A stretch of DNA of 64,000 bases, from contig CP150183.1 in the NCBI GenBank assembly GCA_037965595.1, positions 186,001 to 250,000 of the forward strand, in the 5' to 3' direction. Source of the DNA: Alkalihalobacillus sp. FSL W8-0930. GTDB lineage: Bacteria; Bacillota; Bacilli; Bacillales; Bacillaceae_D. Shown one piece after another: positions 46,573-54,952 of this stretch. The notes under the pieces are model-generated. The model saw nothing but the letters and a program-made list of their open reading frames with translations, did no database searches and was not told the DNA's origin. The stretch's first letter is position 1; each line of letters begins with the position of its first letter. Position numbers and translations under genes: made by a program.

Positions 46573-46622
46573 GAAAACCCCCTTTGACTGGTCTGTATCT
46601 ATACCTTCAAAGGGGGTTTTCT
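46573..46622 (+). terminator. Terminator after the RsbR paralogue
   Basis: AAAACCCCCTTTGA pairs with TCAAAGGGGGTTTT with an 19-base loop. It may act in both directions. Confidence 0.86.
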
Positions 46623-46632
46623 ATATGGAGGA

Positions 46633-46815
46633 TTATTTTGAAATAGACCAGACCTGTTCTACAGTCCAAATATGAGTGGAACCATTTTGTTGGTTAAGTT
46701 CACTGGTTACGGCCTTTGCTTCTTGAATTGTAGGGAAGGTTTTTTCTGTTAAATTATTGTGTTTTCTGTCTAGTGACTTAGTGTGTTTGATTGTTGTACA
46801 TACGATTCGATACAT
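46633..46815 (-). CDS. Small hypothetical protein related to the frameshifted neighbour
   Basis: 60 residues from ATG 46815 (MYRIVCTTIKHTKSL...), 4 bases after GGGGTG on the minus strand; a longer start at 46827 is possible. The C-terminal QNGSTHIWTVEQVWS resembles RPGYCWTVKETEWSE of the broken gene next door. Similar tandem small proteins of unknown function occur in Bacillus. The conserved WTVxxxW ending suggests a small domain that folds around two Trp. Confidence 0.55.
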   Translation of the reverse strand: MYRIVCTTIKHTKSLDRKHNNLTEKTFPTIQEAKAVTSELNQQNGSTHIWTVEQVWSISK

Positions 46816-46862
46816 GAGACACCCCATTTCACTATTTTAAAAAAGAGTAAACAGGCATTCAC

Positions 46863-47032
46863 CTATTCACTCCATTCCGTTTCTTTGACCGTCCAGCAAT
46901 AACCAGGACGAGCATTATTGTTAAGCTTTTTTACAAGTAGCTCTGTATCGACGAATTCCAAAAGAATTTATCCAAAATACTGTTTGAAGCCTTTAAGGTT
47001 TTCGGTTCACCGTTACATGTACGAATAATCAT
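46863..47032 (-). pseudogene. Frameshifted paralogue of the small WTV-type protein
   Basis: Read from ATG 47032 the frame gives MIIRTCNGEPKTLKASNSILDK and then stops shortly (KFFWNSS...). Adding one base in the TTTT run near 46962-46966 restores LEFVDTELLVKKLNNNARPGYCWTVKETEWSE to a stop at 46863. A one-base loss in a T run is the likely change. Either a real pseudogene or an assembly error. Confidence 0.7.
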
Positions 47033-47082
47033 GTACAACGCGGATCAACCCCTTTAATTAGTGGCTTTCTATCTTCTAATCT

Positions 47083-47147
47083 ATTGTCTCACACAATGGG
47101 TGAAATAGATATAGCCTATAAACAATTTGACATTGTATATATACAAT
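47083..47147. promoter_or_regulatory. Two ATTGT...ACAAT operators and promoter of the GntR/ABC operon
   Basis: ATTGTCTCACACAAT-type dyad at 47083-47097 and the perfect palindrome ATTGTATATATACAAT at 47132-47147. The second lies between -35 TTGACA (47127-47132) and -10 TACAAT (47151-47156, 18-base spacer). It is a typical place for repression by the encoded GntR protein. Confidence 0.75.
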
Positions 47148-47186
47148 AGATACAATGAAAACAAAGCTACTGTTAGTGAGGTTATT

Positions 47187-47564
47187 ATGAATATTATTTT
47201 ATCAAATTCTTCTGAAGAGCCCATTTACCTTCAAATTAAAAATCAGATTAAGCAGAGTATTTTACGTGATGAAATGAAAGAAGGGGATTCACTCCCATCA
47301 ATGCGTGCGTTAGCAAAGGACCTTCGGATAAGTGTGATTACAACAAAACGCGCCTACGAAGAGTTGGAGCGTGAGGGCTTTATTGCTTCATTTGTCGGGA
47401 AGGGTTCTTTTGTCGCTAGTCAAAGCAATGACTTAATACATGTGAAGCGATTAAAGATGATCGAAGAAGGACTCGCGAACATTGTTCATGAGAGTAAGAA
47501 TCTAAAGATTCCTTATGAACAACTTGAAGAACTATTGAAGATGCTTTATGAGGAGGAAGAGTAG
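47187..47564 (+). CDS. GntR-family regulator, YtrA subfamily
   Basis: 125 residues from ATG 47187 (GTGAGG upstream); a longer frame from 47127 would include the promoter. A winged helix EEPIYLQIKNQIKQSILRDEMKEGDSLPSMRALAKDLRISVITTKRAYEELEREGFI is followed by a short dimerisation tail, typical of YtrA repressors, which lack an effector domain. YtrA-type operons encode ABC systems responding to cell-wall antibiotics. Stop and the next GTG overlap by one base. Confidence 0.92.
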   Translation: MNIILSNSSEEPIYLQIKNQIKQSILRDEMKEGDSLPSMRALAKDLRISVITTKRAYEELEREGFIASFVGKGSFVASQSNDLIHVKRLKMIEEGLANIVHESKNLKIPYEQLEELLKMLYEEEE

Positions 47565-48421
47565 TGGAGGACGCGGTAATACTTCAAGACGTAAACAAAA
47601 CGTACGAGGACTTTGCGATCTCCGGCCTTTCGTTTACAGTGAAAAAAGGGTTTGTTACCGGTTTTATTGGTCCTAATGGGGCAGGGAAAACAACCATTAT
47701 CAAGCTCATGCTGAACCTCATTAATCAGGATTCTGGAGTAATTAGAGTATTCGGTGAGGATTATACGGCAAACGTAAATGAAAAAAAGCAGCGAATTGGC
47801 TTTATTTATGCTGATCACCATCTCTATCAGCATTTAACGATTAAGAAAATGAAAAAGGTCATTGCTACCTTCTATGATAAATGGGATGACGCTCTGTTTG
47901 ACTCATACGTCAATCGTCTTCAATTACCGTGGGATAAAAAAATTGAAAACCTCTCAAAGGGAATGGGAACGAAGCTGTCCATTGCGATTGCACTCTCCCA
48001 CCATGCGGAGCTGCTCATCTTGGATGAACCAACCTCAGGCCTTGATCCAATTAGTAGAAGAGAGATTTTAGACCTTTTAGCAGAGGTGATGCAGGACGAG
48101 GAAAAGACGATTTTCTTTTCGACACATATTACATCGGATCTCGAGCAAATTGCAGATTACATTATATTTATCCATGAAGGAAAGCTTTTACTAAGTGATA
48201 ACAAAGAGTCAATTACTGAGCAGTATGGACTTGTTCGAGGGCCGGTGGACCTGCTTGATGATGACATTCGCTCCCTTTTTGTGAATGTACGAGAAACATC
48301 AATTGGCTTTGAAGGCCTGACAAATCAAGCAGCTCTTATTAGGAAACTAATGGGTGATCATGTTGTGATTGAACGAGCATCACTTGAGGACATCATGGTG
48401 TACACAATCGGAAATCCATAG
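47564..48421 (+). CDS. ABC transporter ATP-binding protein (first)
   Basis: 285 residues from GTG 47564. Walker A GPNGAGKTT, signature LSKGMGTKLSIAIAL, Walker B LLILDEPTSGLDP and FSTHITSDLEQ. The signature is LSKGM in place of LSGGQ, as in YtrB-type ATPases. C-terminal 80 residues form a regulatory extension. It pairs with one or both membrane genes that follow, and it is a paralogue of the ATPase at 48724. Confidence 0.9.
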   Translation: MEDAVILQDVNKTYEDFAISGLSFTVKKGFVTGFIGPNGAGKTTIIKLMLNLINQDSGVIRVFGEDYTANVNEKKQRIGFIYADHHLYQHLTIKKMKKVIATFYDKWDDALFDSYVNRLQLPWDKKIENLSKGMGTKLSIAIALSHHAELLILDEPTSGLDPISRREILDLLAEVMQDEEKTIFFSTHITSDLEQIADYIIFIHEGKLLLSDNKESITEQYGLVRGPVDLLDDDIRSLFVNVRETSIGFEGLTNQAALIRKLMGDHVVIERASLEDIMVYTIGNP

Positions 48422-48433
48422 GGGGGAACTCGT

Positions 48434-48727
48434 ATGATACGTTGGGTAAAAAGATGTGTCAGTTTCGCTTGCTTATTCGGAGTTATTTACTTTGTCATCT
48501 ATCTGATTGACCAATCCTCATGGAATCCAGGCGGGTGGAATGATAAGACCATCGGCTGGATTCAGGACGCAGTACCCAACACGTGGTTTGTAGATCAGTT
48601 TGCTTTCTTTACGACCTATGAGTTCAATGTGCTAATCACAATAATTGGGCTAGGTATGATCATTGGAATCGTAAGTGATTTTCTATATACGGTTGTCTCA
48701 AAAACAGAAGGGAGTACAGAGCAATGA
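48434..48727 (+). CDS. Small membrane protein of the ABC operon
   Basis: 97 residues with two membrane helices (about 10-28 and 68-88) and a tryptophan-rich periplasmic loop (WNPGGWNDKTIGW). Ribosome binding site GGGGGGAA before ATG. It lies between two ABC ATPases with ATGA overlap at its 3' end. Too small for a full ABC-2 permease; perhaps an accessory subunit. Confidence 0.68.
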   Translation: MIRWVKRCVSFACLFGVIYFVIYLIDQSSWNPGGWNDKTIGWIQDAVPNTWFVDQFAFFTTYEFNVLITIIGLGMIIGIVSDFLYTVVSKTEGSTEQ

Positions 48728-49581
48728 CACATCTACTCGAGGTTCAAGAGCTCAACAAAACGTATGAAGATTCATCATTTGGCCTACAAGATATTACGTT
48801 CTCCATCCCATACGGATCCATCGTTGGATTCATCGGAGAAAATGGAGCAGGGAAATCAACAACAATGGGCTCGATTCTAGGCACACTGCCAAAAGACAGC
48901 GGCATCATTAAGATGTTTGGAGAAGAGATGGATTCAAGTGATGTGCATCTTAAAGAAGAGATCGGTGTCGTATTCGATACAATGAAATTAGTAGGCGGCT
49001 TGACCGTGGCCAAGCTTGAACGAGTTTTCCGAGAAATCTACTCCAACTGGAGCAAAGAAACGTATTTCCAGTTGATCCAGTTGTTCTCCTTGCCCAAAAA
49101 CAAACATGTCAGCGCCTTCTCACGAGGCATGTCTATGAAGCTGTCAATTGCGGTGGCACTCTCACACGAAGCAAAGCTATTAATCTTAGACGAAGCAACA
49201 GCGGGGCTTGATGCAGGTGGTCGAGAGGATGTGTTAAATGTGCTAAAAGAATTCGTGAAGAACCAAGATCGCAGCATTCTCATGTCCTCTCATATCTCAA
49301 GCGACATTGAACAAATGGCCGATCAACTTGTATTCATTAAAGGGGGAAGAATTCTCCTGCAAGCATCAAAAGACACAATCCTCAACACATATGCGATCAC
49401 CCAATGTGACCCCGTTCAATATGAAACCATCCCCAGTGAGATTAGAGTTGCAAAACGAGGAAGCAGCGCGTTCTTTGACGTGCTCGTCTCAGACACAGAA
49501 AAACTACCACAAGAACTGCAACCAAGACCGTTCACGATTGATGACGTCACATTACTGTTAATGAGGGGGGAGAAAGGATGA
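48724..49581 (+). CDS. ABC transporter ATP-binding protein (second)
   Basis: 285 residues. Walker A GENGAGKST, signature FSRGMSMKLSIAVAL, Walker B LLILDEATAGLDAGG and MSSHISSDIEQ. The P in the usual LDEP is Ala (LDEATA), and the signature is FSRGM, so it is somewhat divergent. It starts within the stop of the small membrane gene and its own stop overlaps the permease start. Confidence 0.9.
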   Translation: MTHLLEVQELNKTYEDSSFGLQDITFSIPYGSIVGFIGENGAGKSTTMGSILGTLPKDSGIIKMFGEEMDSSDVHLKEEIGVVFDTMKLVGGLTVAKLERVFREIYSNWSKETYFQLIQLFSLPKNKHVSAFSRGMSMKLSIAVALSHEAKLLILDEATAGLDAGGREDVLNVLKEFVKNQDRSILMSSHISSDIEQMADQLVFIKGGRILLQASKDTILNTYAITQCDPVQYETIPSEIRVAKRGSSAFFDVLVSDTEKLPQELQPRPFTIDDVTLLLMRGEKG

Positions 49582-50216
49582 AGGGGTTATTGTTGAATCA
49601 GTATTATGCTGTGGAGAAGTCGTTTTGGTGGTATATGCCGATTTCATTCGTAGTGGCTATTGTATTTGTATTCTTTAATCACTTTGCAACGCAATGGGTA
49701 GCCATTGTATTACCTCTTGCATTTATGTCATCTGTTGCTATAGAAGTATTAAAACACGAAGCGAAATCTGGATGGAGTAAATTCGTCCTAACCTTACCTG
49801 TTAAACGAGAGCGGGTTGTTCAGAGTCATTACTTGTTTTTCCTTTTAGTTTCAGGTGTGGGACTCGTCATACTCGGTATTCAGTTTATGATTTCAAATGG
49901 GTTAGGAATGACTTTAGGTCCTGGTTATATCTACAATGTTATGAACGCGGTAGGAATTGTCTTTACTCTTGGGTTCGTGACATATCCGTTGACCTATATG
50001 CTGGGTACTGAGAAAGCAGAGGCCATTTTAATGATCGGTGTTGGAGCAGGAATAGGTCTCTATTTTCTAAGTGCTCTCCTATATAACCTTATGTTTTCTG
50101 GATGGCAAGGAAACTCGGATCTATTATTTTCTTTGAGTTTCATGCTCATGACCTTAATCCTTTTCATCATCTCGTACATCGTGTCGATTCAAGTATATAA
50201 ACGAAAAGAGTTTTAA
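49578..50216 (+). CDS. ABC-2-type permease
   Basis: 212 residues with six membrane helices. MKGLLLNQYYAVEKSFWWYMPISF and SSVAIEVLKHEAKSGWSKFVLTLPVKRERVVQSHY are the ABC-2 family's N terminus and first cytoplasmic loop. Coupled to the second ATPase by ATGA overlap. It completes the exporter, whose substrate is unknown. Confidence 0.84.
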   Translation: MKGLLLNQYYAVEKSFWWYMPISFVVAIVFVFFNHFATQWVAIVLPLAFMSSVAIEVLKHEAKSGWSKFVLTLPVKRERVVQSHYLFFLLVSGVGLVILGIQFMISNGLGMTLGPGYIYNVMNAVGIVFTLGFVTYPLTYMLGTEKAEAILMIGVGAGIGLYFLSALLYNLMFSGWQGNSDLLFSLSFMLMTLILFIISYIVSIQVYKRKEF

Positions 50217-50240
50217 TTACCCTCCGGAGGTTGTATTCAC

Positions 50241-50780
50241 ATGTCTATCTATTTACGAGAGTTAAAACGAGAGGATCTGAAACAGATCTATCAATCACTT
50301 GATAACGAAGAAATTCTCTACATGACTGGTACAAAAAAGACATTTACATTTGAACAAGTAGTAACCCACTACGAGGCTTGTCAAAAAGATGAGACGAGGT
50401 ATGACTTTGCTATCTCTTTGACGGAAGATGATGAAATGATAGGTGACCTCTCCATTGTTGAGGTGGAGGAGGATAATCGGAAGGCAGGCTTTCGAATTTC
50501 CTTACACCAACCCACGATCTTAGGAAAAGGATACGGGACCGATGCCGTGAAGCGGGCTCTCGCATTTGCTTTTAATGAATTAGAACTGAATCGTTTGCAG
50601 CTTGAGGTCTACTCACATAATCTAAGAGGTTATCATGCCTATAAAAAAGCAGGATTCGTGGAGGAGGGACGGATTAGGCAGTCCCTTTATATGAACGGAA
50701 CGTTTTCAGATGAAATCATTATGGCTGTTCTGCGGGATGAATATGAGGAAATGCGCGAGTTTAAAGAGCTGACACGGTAG
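50241..50780 (+). CDS. GNAT-family N-acetyltransferase
   Basis: 179 residues of the RimJ/RimL type: IYLRELKREDLKQIYQSLDNEE, GDLSIVEVEEDNRKAGFRISL, LGKGYGTDAVKRALAFAFNELELNRLQLEVYSHN (the acetyl-CoA-binding QxxGxG-like loop is GKGYGT), and YKKAGFVEEGRIRQSLYMNG. Substrate unknown. CCGGAGG lies before the ATG. It is 25 bases after the permease, so it may be part of that operon. Confidence 0.9.
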   Translation: MSIYLRELKREDLKQIYQSLDNEEILYMTGTKKTFTFEQVVTHYEACQKDETRYDFAISLTEDDEMIGDLSIVEVEEDNRKAGFRISLHQPTILGKGYGTDAVKRALAFAFNELELNRLQLEVYSHNLRGYHAYKKAGFVEEGRIRQSLYMNGTFSDEIIMAVLRDEYEEMREFKELTR

Positions 50781-50957
50781 CACATGAGCACAAGCAATTC
50801 CTCGCTACACAAGCAGCGCTGCTCCTCTAGATCCTTATAAGCAAAACTAATTCAACCCTCATTCATCTCAAAGTTCTCGAATGAAATACTCAAATACTTT
50901 ACTTTATAGCTCATCTTGCCGATACTATGGGAAAAGACGCAAAGAGGAGCCAGTTTA

Positions 50958-51794
50958 ATGAATGCTACGGTACAGGCAGTGATTAATATTGCCCCAATTA
51001 TAAAAGATACACTTGGTCCAACGGCGGCACTAGGTGTAATAGATACAGAGAAATTTGTATATTTTGCTCCGTCTACAATATTAAATATAGACGTTGAAGT
51101 AGGTAAGACTAGACTGGATCGACATGATGTGTATGTTCGTGCCCTTAAAGGAGAACATATTATTTCAAAAACAATGGATCCCTCCATTTTTGGAGTAGCT
51201 GTGGTGACGTCTGTTACACCAATTCGCGATCTAGATACGAATGAAATTGTTGGTTTGCTTTCGCTATCTCGATCATTGGAGCATCAGGAGAAGTTAGATA
51301 CGGAGCTAAATAAACTGAACGAAGTCATTGACGCCTTACAAGGGAAAGTTCAGCATGTGGCAGCTCAAGCGGAAGAGCTATCTGCGACAAGTAGTGACAT
51401 TAGCCACCAGGCAAATAATGCGAATACTAATTCACGTAAAATCGGTGAAGTCGTTCAATTAATCGAACAAATTTCTACCCAAACCAATCTCCTTGGCTTA
51501 AATGCTGCGATTGAAGCGGCTCGTTCGGGTGAGGCTGGTAAAGGATTTGGTGTGGTTGCAGATGAAATCCGCAAGCTTTCAATTAATACGAAGGAAGCCG
51601 TACAGACGATTGGTAAGTCTTTAACTGAAATTCAAACGAGTATTGAAAAATTATCTACAAATATTAATGAAATCTCCGCATCATCTGAAGAGCAGTCTGT
51701 TACGATGGTTGAATTCATGAATGATACACAGGCTTTAGATGGAAAGAGCAAACGTATTATTAAAACCCTGAAATCAGCAATCAACCAAGAATAG
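50958..51794 (+). CDS. Cytoplasmic methyl-accepting chemotaxis protein (first of two)
   Basis: 278 residues from ATG 50958, after AAGAGGAGC. There is no transmembrane segment or HAMP domain. A PAS/GAF-sized sensor (about 1-120, starting [30 protein letters not shown]) is followed by a short MCP signalling hairpin with [37 protein letters not shown]. It should sense a cytoplasmic cue and control CheA. The stop is 13 bases before its paralogue. Confidence 0.92.
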   Translation: MNATVQAVINIAPIIKDTLGPTAALGVIDTEKFVYFAPSTILNIDVEVGKTRLDRHDVYVRALKGEHIISKTMDPSIFGVAVVTSVTPIRDLDTNEIVGLLSLSRSLEHQEKLDTELNKLNEVIDALQGKVQHVAAQAEELSATSSDISHQANNANTNSRKIGEVVQLIEQISTQTNLLGLNAAIEAARSGEAGKGFGVVADEIRKLSINTKEAVQTIGKSLTEIQTSIEKLSTNINEISASSEEQSVTMVEFMNDTQALDGKSKRIIKTLKSAINQE

Positions 51795-51807
51795 GAGATT
51801 ATGAATC

Positions 51808-52635
51808 ATGCATTTAACGTTAAAGGCTTTAGTTAGTTTGGCGCCTGAGATCAAGAGGAATCTTGGCGAGAGCAGTGCGGTTGTCGTAACAGATAGAGAG
51901 AAGTTTATCTTTTCATCGCAATCAAAGGACTTGGATTATAGTGCAAACGTTGGGGACGAAGCTTTCACGGAGGAGAATGATATTTTACGTAAAGCGCTTG
52001 CCGGAGATAAAATTCAAATGCATATTCCTAGGGAGCGTTACGGTGTAGGCATGCTTTATTCCGCAAACCCAATCTTTGATGAGAACAAGGAAATTATCGG
52101 TGTATTACAAGTAACAAAAACCTTGAAGGATGAAGAGATTTTGGACACGGATCTTGATGATCTTCGTAAGATTGTTTCGAACCTGCAAGGTAAAGTTCAA
52201 CAAGTAGCTGCCCAAGCAGAAGAGTTGTCAGCAGCAAGCATGGATATTAATGGCCAAGCTGAGCGAGCGAACGCTAATTCTCAAGAAATTGGCAAGGTTG
52301 TCAGATTGATTGAAGATATTTCCGCTCAGACCAACCTCCTTGGATTAAACGCTGCGATTGAAGCGGCACGTTCGGGTGAAGCAGGACGAGGCTTTGGTGT
52401 CGTAGCAGATGAAGTGCGCAAGCTTTCAAATGGAACGAAGGAGGCTGTTGGAACAATTAGCCAATCCCTTCAAGAAATTCAGAAAAACATGGAGAGCCTC
52501 ACACTAAGTATCGGTGAAATAACAGCTGCTTCAAACGACCAATCAACTGTAATGGTTGATTTTATGGAGGATATTCAAAACCTTGATAAACAAAGTAACG
52601 AAATTGGAGACTATATCAAGTCGATTATTAATTAA
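51808..52635 (+). CDS. Cytoplasmic methyl-accepting chemotaxis protein (second of two)
   Basis: 275 residues, similar throughout to the preceding protein: same [29 protein letters not shown] sensor type and [42 protein letters not shown] hairpin. The pair is a tandem duplication with faster divergence in the sensor than in the signalling part. AATAGGAG lies before the ATG. No che genes are near. Confidence 0.92.
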   Translation: MHLTLKALVSLAPEIKRNLGESSAVVVTDREKFIFSSQSKDLDYSANVGDEAFTEENDILRKALAGDKIQMHIPRERYGVGMLYSANPIFDENKEIIGVLQVTKTLKDEEILDTDLDDLRKIVSNLQGKVQQVAAQAEELSAASMDINGQAERANANSQEIGKVVRLIEDISAQTNLLGLNAAIEAARSGEAGRGFGVVADEVRKLSNGTKEAVGTISQSLQEIQKNMESLTLSIGEITAASNDQSTVMVDFMEDIQNLDKQSNEIGDYIKSIIN

Positions 52636-52647
52636 TTAACTAATTAA

Positions 52648-52691
52648 AAGAAGACATAAATGAATCAGACTGATTCATTTATGTCTTTTTT
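52648..52691. terminator. Bidirectional terminator MCP/CtaG
   Basis: AAGACATAAATGAATCA pairs with TGATTCATTTATGTCTT around GAC, followed by TTTTT. Confidence 0.9.
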
Positions 52692-53463
52692 ATGATGTGA
52701 CAGCCGTAGTAAGAGACATCCTTGGTCGCGTAGATCTGTACCACTCGCGACAAAGAAGAAATATAATCATCAAGTCAACAATGTCTCCACCGTAGTACAT
52801 GATTTGACTGCCAAGCTGTGCTTGCTCAACTGGTACCCCAGTTGGAGGATTCACATAGAGTGACTTTGAGAGAATCCCATGAGCAGCTAAAGAAAGTACG
52901 AGTACGATCGAGCGGTATAAGTAGGATAATCGGTGATATACGGGATCAACGTACAAGAAAGATGATGTAAAAAGATATCCTGCGATAAACACATGTAAGT
53001 GAATAAACAAAAATACGATCAGGTTTTCATGCATCGCTTGATAAAGGTCTGTTCGATATAAGATCCAAAGGCCCCCTACATTTAAAAGAGTCGTAAAAAT
53101 AGGATGAGTGACCAGGTGACCAAACCAACTTCTGAACAAACGAGTAACCACTCTTGCGGAAGTAACTGGTAACGTGCGTAATAACAGCGTGATGGGTGCA
53201 GCGATAACAAAAAAGAGTGGTGCAAGCATGCCAAGCAGAAGATGGGTAATCATATGAGCAGGGAACCAGGAATGAGCAAAATGAGCGAGTGGCCCAAACA
53301 CTGAAACCAAGCCACATAGTCCGCCTATCAGCAAAAAAATAATCCGACGTAGGGGCCACTTCCGATAGGATTGATTTGAGATGACAACTGCAATAATATA
53401 GGTAGCAACTAGTGCGAAAAAGAACAGGAACAAAAGGAATGAGCCAATCAACGGATTAAACAT
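52690..53463 (-). CDS. CtaG-type cytochrome c oxidase (caa3) assembly factor
   Basis: 257 residues with six or seven membrane helices. PLAHFAHSWFPAHMITHLLLGMLAPLFFVIAAP, MHENLIVFLFIHLHVFIAGYLFTSSF and AAHGILSKSLYVNPP are family blocks; the histidines would bind haem or copper. Members are needed for assembly of caa3 oxidase. It overlaps the DUF2243 gene by 8 bases. No oxidase subunit gene is next to it. Confidence 0.87.
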   Translation of the reverse strand: MFNPLIGSFLLFLFFFALVATYIIAVVISNQSYRKWPLRRIIFLLIGGLCGLVSVFGPLAHFAHSWFPAHMITHLLLGMLAPLFFVIAAPITLLLRTLPVTSARVVTRLFRSWFGHLVTHPIFTTLLNVGGLWILYRTDLYQAMHENLIVFLFIHLHVFIAGYLFTSSFLYVDPVYHRLSYLYRSIVLVLSLAAHGILSKSLYVNPPTGVPVEQAQLGSQIMYYGGDIVDLMIIFLLCREWYRSTRPRMSLTTAVTS

Positions 53464-53923
53464 GACTAGCTCTCTTTTTATGGCGTAGTACTAAGAAAAG
53501 ACCAACAGCGATCATAACGATAGCGAAAGCATTCCAAACAAGATCATAAATCCACACATTTTCAACGTAACGAATTTGGTGGATCCGCATCCATTTATGC
53601 TGGATGAGCCCATCATATAATTGAAACCCTCCCGAACTGAGGAGTGAGCCGCCCCACCACATAAATGGGATGTATGACTGTCGTCGCTTTAAATCGGCCA
53701 ACAAAAATAAAGAAGCAATGGTAGCAAACCAACTAAACGCATGAAACAAGCCATCCGAAATCAGTCCAATATCCGTTGTCGCTAAATCATAAAAATGATG
53801 CCAGCGTAATAACTGGTGAAACACTACCTCATCCACAAAAGCCGCCATTCCCACTCCAAACAAAATTCCTGATAACATGTTGCGTCTTGAATAGTTGATG
53901 CGATTATGTAAGTCCGAAGCCAA
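53456..53923 (-). CDS. DUF2243 membrane protein
   Basis: 155 residues with four membrane helices; SGILFGVGMAAFVDEVVFHQLLRWHHFYD and DGLFHAFSWFATIASLF and LYDGLIQHKWMRIHQIRYVENVWIYDLVWN are the family blocks. It regularly stands before CtaG-type genes, probably helping the same process. The His-rich motifs suggest metal binding. First gene of the pair on the minus strand. Confidence 0.86.
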   Translation of the reverse strand: MASDLHNRINYSRRNMLSGILFGVGMAAFVDEVVFHQLLRWHHFYDLATTDIGLISDGLFHAFSWFATIASLFLLADLKRRQSYIPFMWWGGSLLSSGGFQLYDGLIQHKWMRIHQIRYVENVWIYDLVWNAFAIVMIAVGLFLVLRHKKRASHV

Positions 53924-54114
53924 AGTACCCCTCCACGAGTTACGTCATATACGACAGTATCCCCCTGGGAGAGTGGGATCAAACCTTTCTTATATTCAGT
54001 CGAAAGTCGGAGTGGATATCATCCCTAAGCCATGAGAATTTTCTCGTTATGTTTACTATGATGGAGGTAGGAGTAAAAGGAATAGGGTCAAGAGTGATAT
54101 CTTATTATTTAACC

Positions 54115-54139
54115 GTTTAACCTCTGGTAAAAGGGGAAT
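54115..54139 (+). promoter_or_regulatory. SigB-type promoter
   Basis: GTTTAA at 54115-54120 and GGGAAT at 54134-54139, 13 bases apart: a perfect -35 and five of six -10 bases of the SigB consensus. It is 46 bases before the Pmp3-like gene. Confidence 0.68.
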
Positions 54140-54184
54140 ATTAAATAAACATTTGTTTAACTAAAATTAAAGGATGGATGCATC

Positions 54185-54370
54185 ATGCTATACCTACTTG
54201 CGATCATTTTGCCACCTGTGGCAGTGCTATTTGTAGGCAGGCCGTTTCAGGCGATCATTAATTTAATCCTAACGCTCATCTTCTGGGTACCTGGTGTCAT
54301 TCATGCGTGTTTGCTTGTTGCAGATAAGAAGGCAGATCAAAGGGCGAAAAAGTATGGAAGCCATAGATAA
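54185..54370 (+). CDS. YqaE/Pmp3 family membrane peptide
   Basis: 61 residues: LLAIILPPVAVLFVGRPFQAIINLILTLIFWVPGVIHACLLV, the two-helix stress-induced Pmp3/UPF0057 fold. It is thought to modulate membrane potential under stress. An AAAGGATGG ribosome binding site precedes the ATG. The SigB-like promoter upstream fits stress induction. Confidence 0.92.
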   Translation: MLYLLAIILPPVAVLFVGRPFQAIINLILTLIFWVPGVIHACLLVADKKADQRAKKYGSHR

Positions 54371-54378
54371 TGAATAAA

Positions 54379-54413
54379 GGAGTGACGATCCATATAGATC
54401 GTTGCTTTTTTTT
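54379..54413 (+). terminator. Terminator after the Pmp3-like gene
   Basis: GGAGTGACGATC and GATCGTTGCTTTTT pair around CATATA (with G-T pairs), followed by a T run. Confidence 0.8.
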
Positions 54414-54481
54414 ATGGGAATTTCCAGTTGTATAAAGAACATGTGTTCGGGTATACTACCTACTATAAGGTGGGATCACGA

Positions 54482-54814
54482 ATGATTAGAGAAGACATGT
54501 ATCCATTGGTCAATCGATATATTGTGTGTGCAACTGCACGGAATGTGATTGAGCGGCATTTGCGGAAGATGCCAACAGAGCGTTTACGAATGATGTCTTA
54601 TGAGCTTGGTAAGGAACTACATGAGTTAAAAAAAGAAATGCATAAGCAGCAAGTAAAGCTGGCAAAGGTCCCACCCTCAAGCTCGGATTTTTATGGATAC
54701 ACTCTTTATCACAAAGGATGGCGATCAGAGCATCAAGTCCTCAAAGCCATTATTCAACAGGAAGTTGAGGAGCTATTAGACGAACTGAAGTTGAAGACCG
54801 TCTCCAAGCGTTGA
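54482..54814 (+). CDS. Hypothetical small protein
   Basis: 110 residues from ATG 54482, which follows AAGGTGGG by 7 bases; the TTG at 54428 has none. Helical, with YELGKELHELKKEMHKQQVKLAKVPPSS as a coiled-coil-like segment. C-terminal QQEVEELLDELKLKTVSKR. No family recognised; alone on its strand. Confidence 0.62.
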   Translation: MIREDMYPLVNRYIVCATARNVIERHLRKMPTERLRMMSYELGKELHELKKEMHKQQVKLAKVPPSSSDFYGYTLYHKGWRSEHQVLKAIIQQEVEELLDELKLKTVSKR

Positions 54815-54952
54815 GCTATGCAGGAGTGTTCCATTTGGTCCCTTATAAAGTAATAGATTACAATAAATAGTGTGTGAAATTTATACAAAGAATCCTGTTT
54901 ATTTTAGGAAGTTAATCAGTCGGATTTTAATAAAAATTGAAAGGTCGATTAC

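Noticed and set aside
50790-50845. ACAAGC-type words after the acetyltransferase gene as a third 21-bp array
   Set aside because: Only three copies at uneven steps (19 and about 29 bases), not a periodic array.
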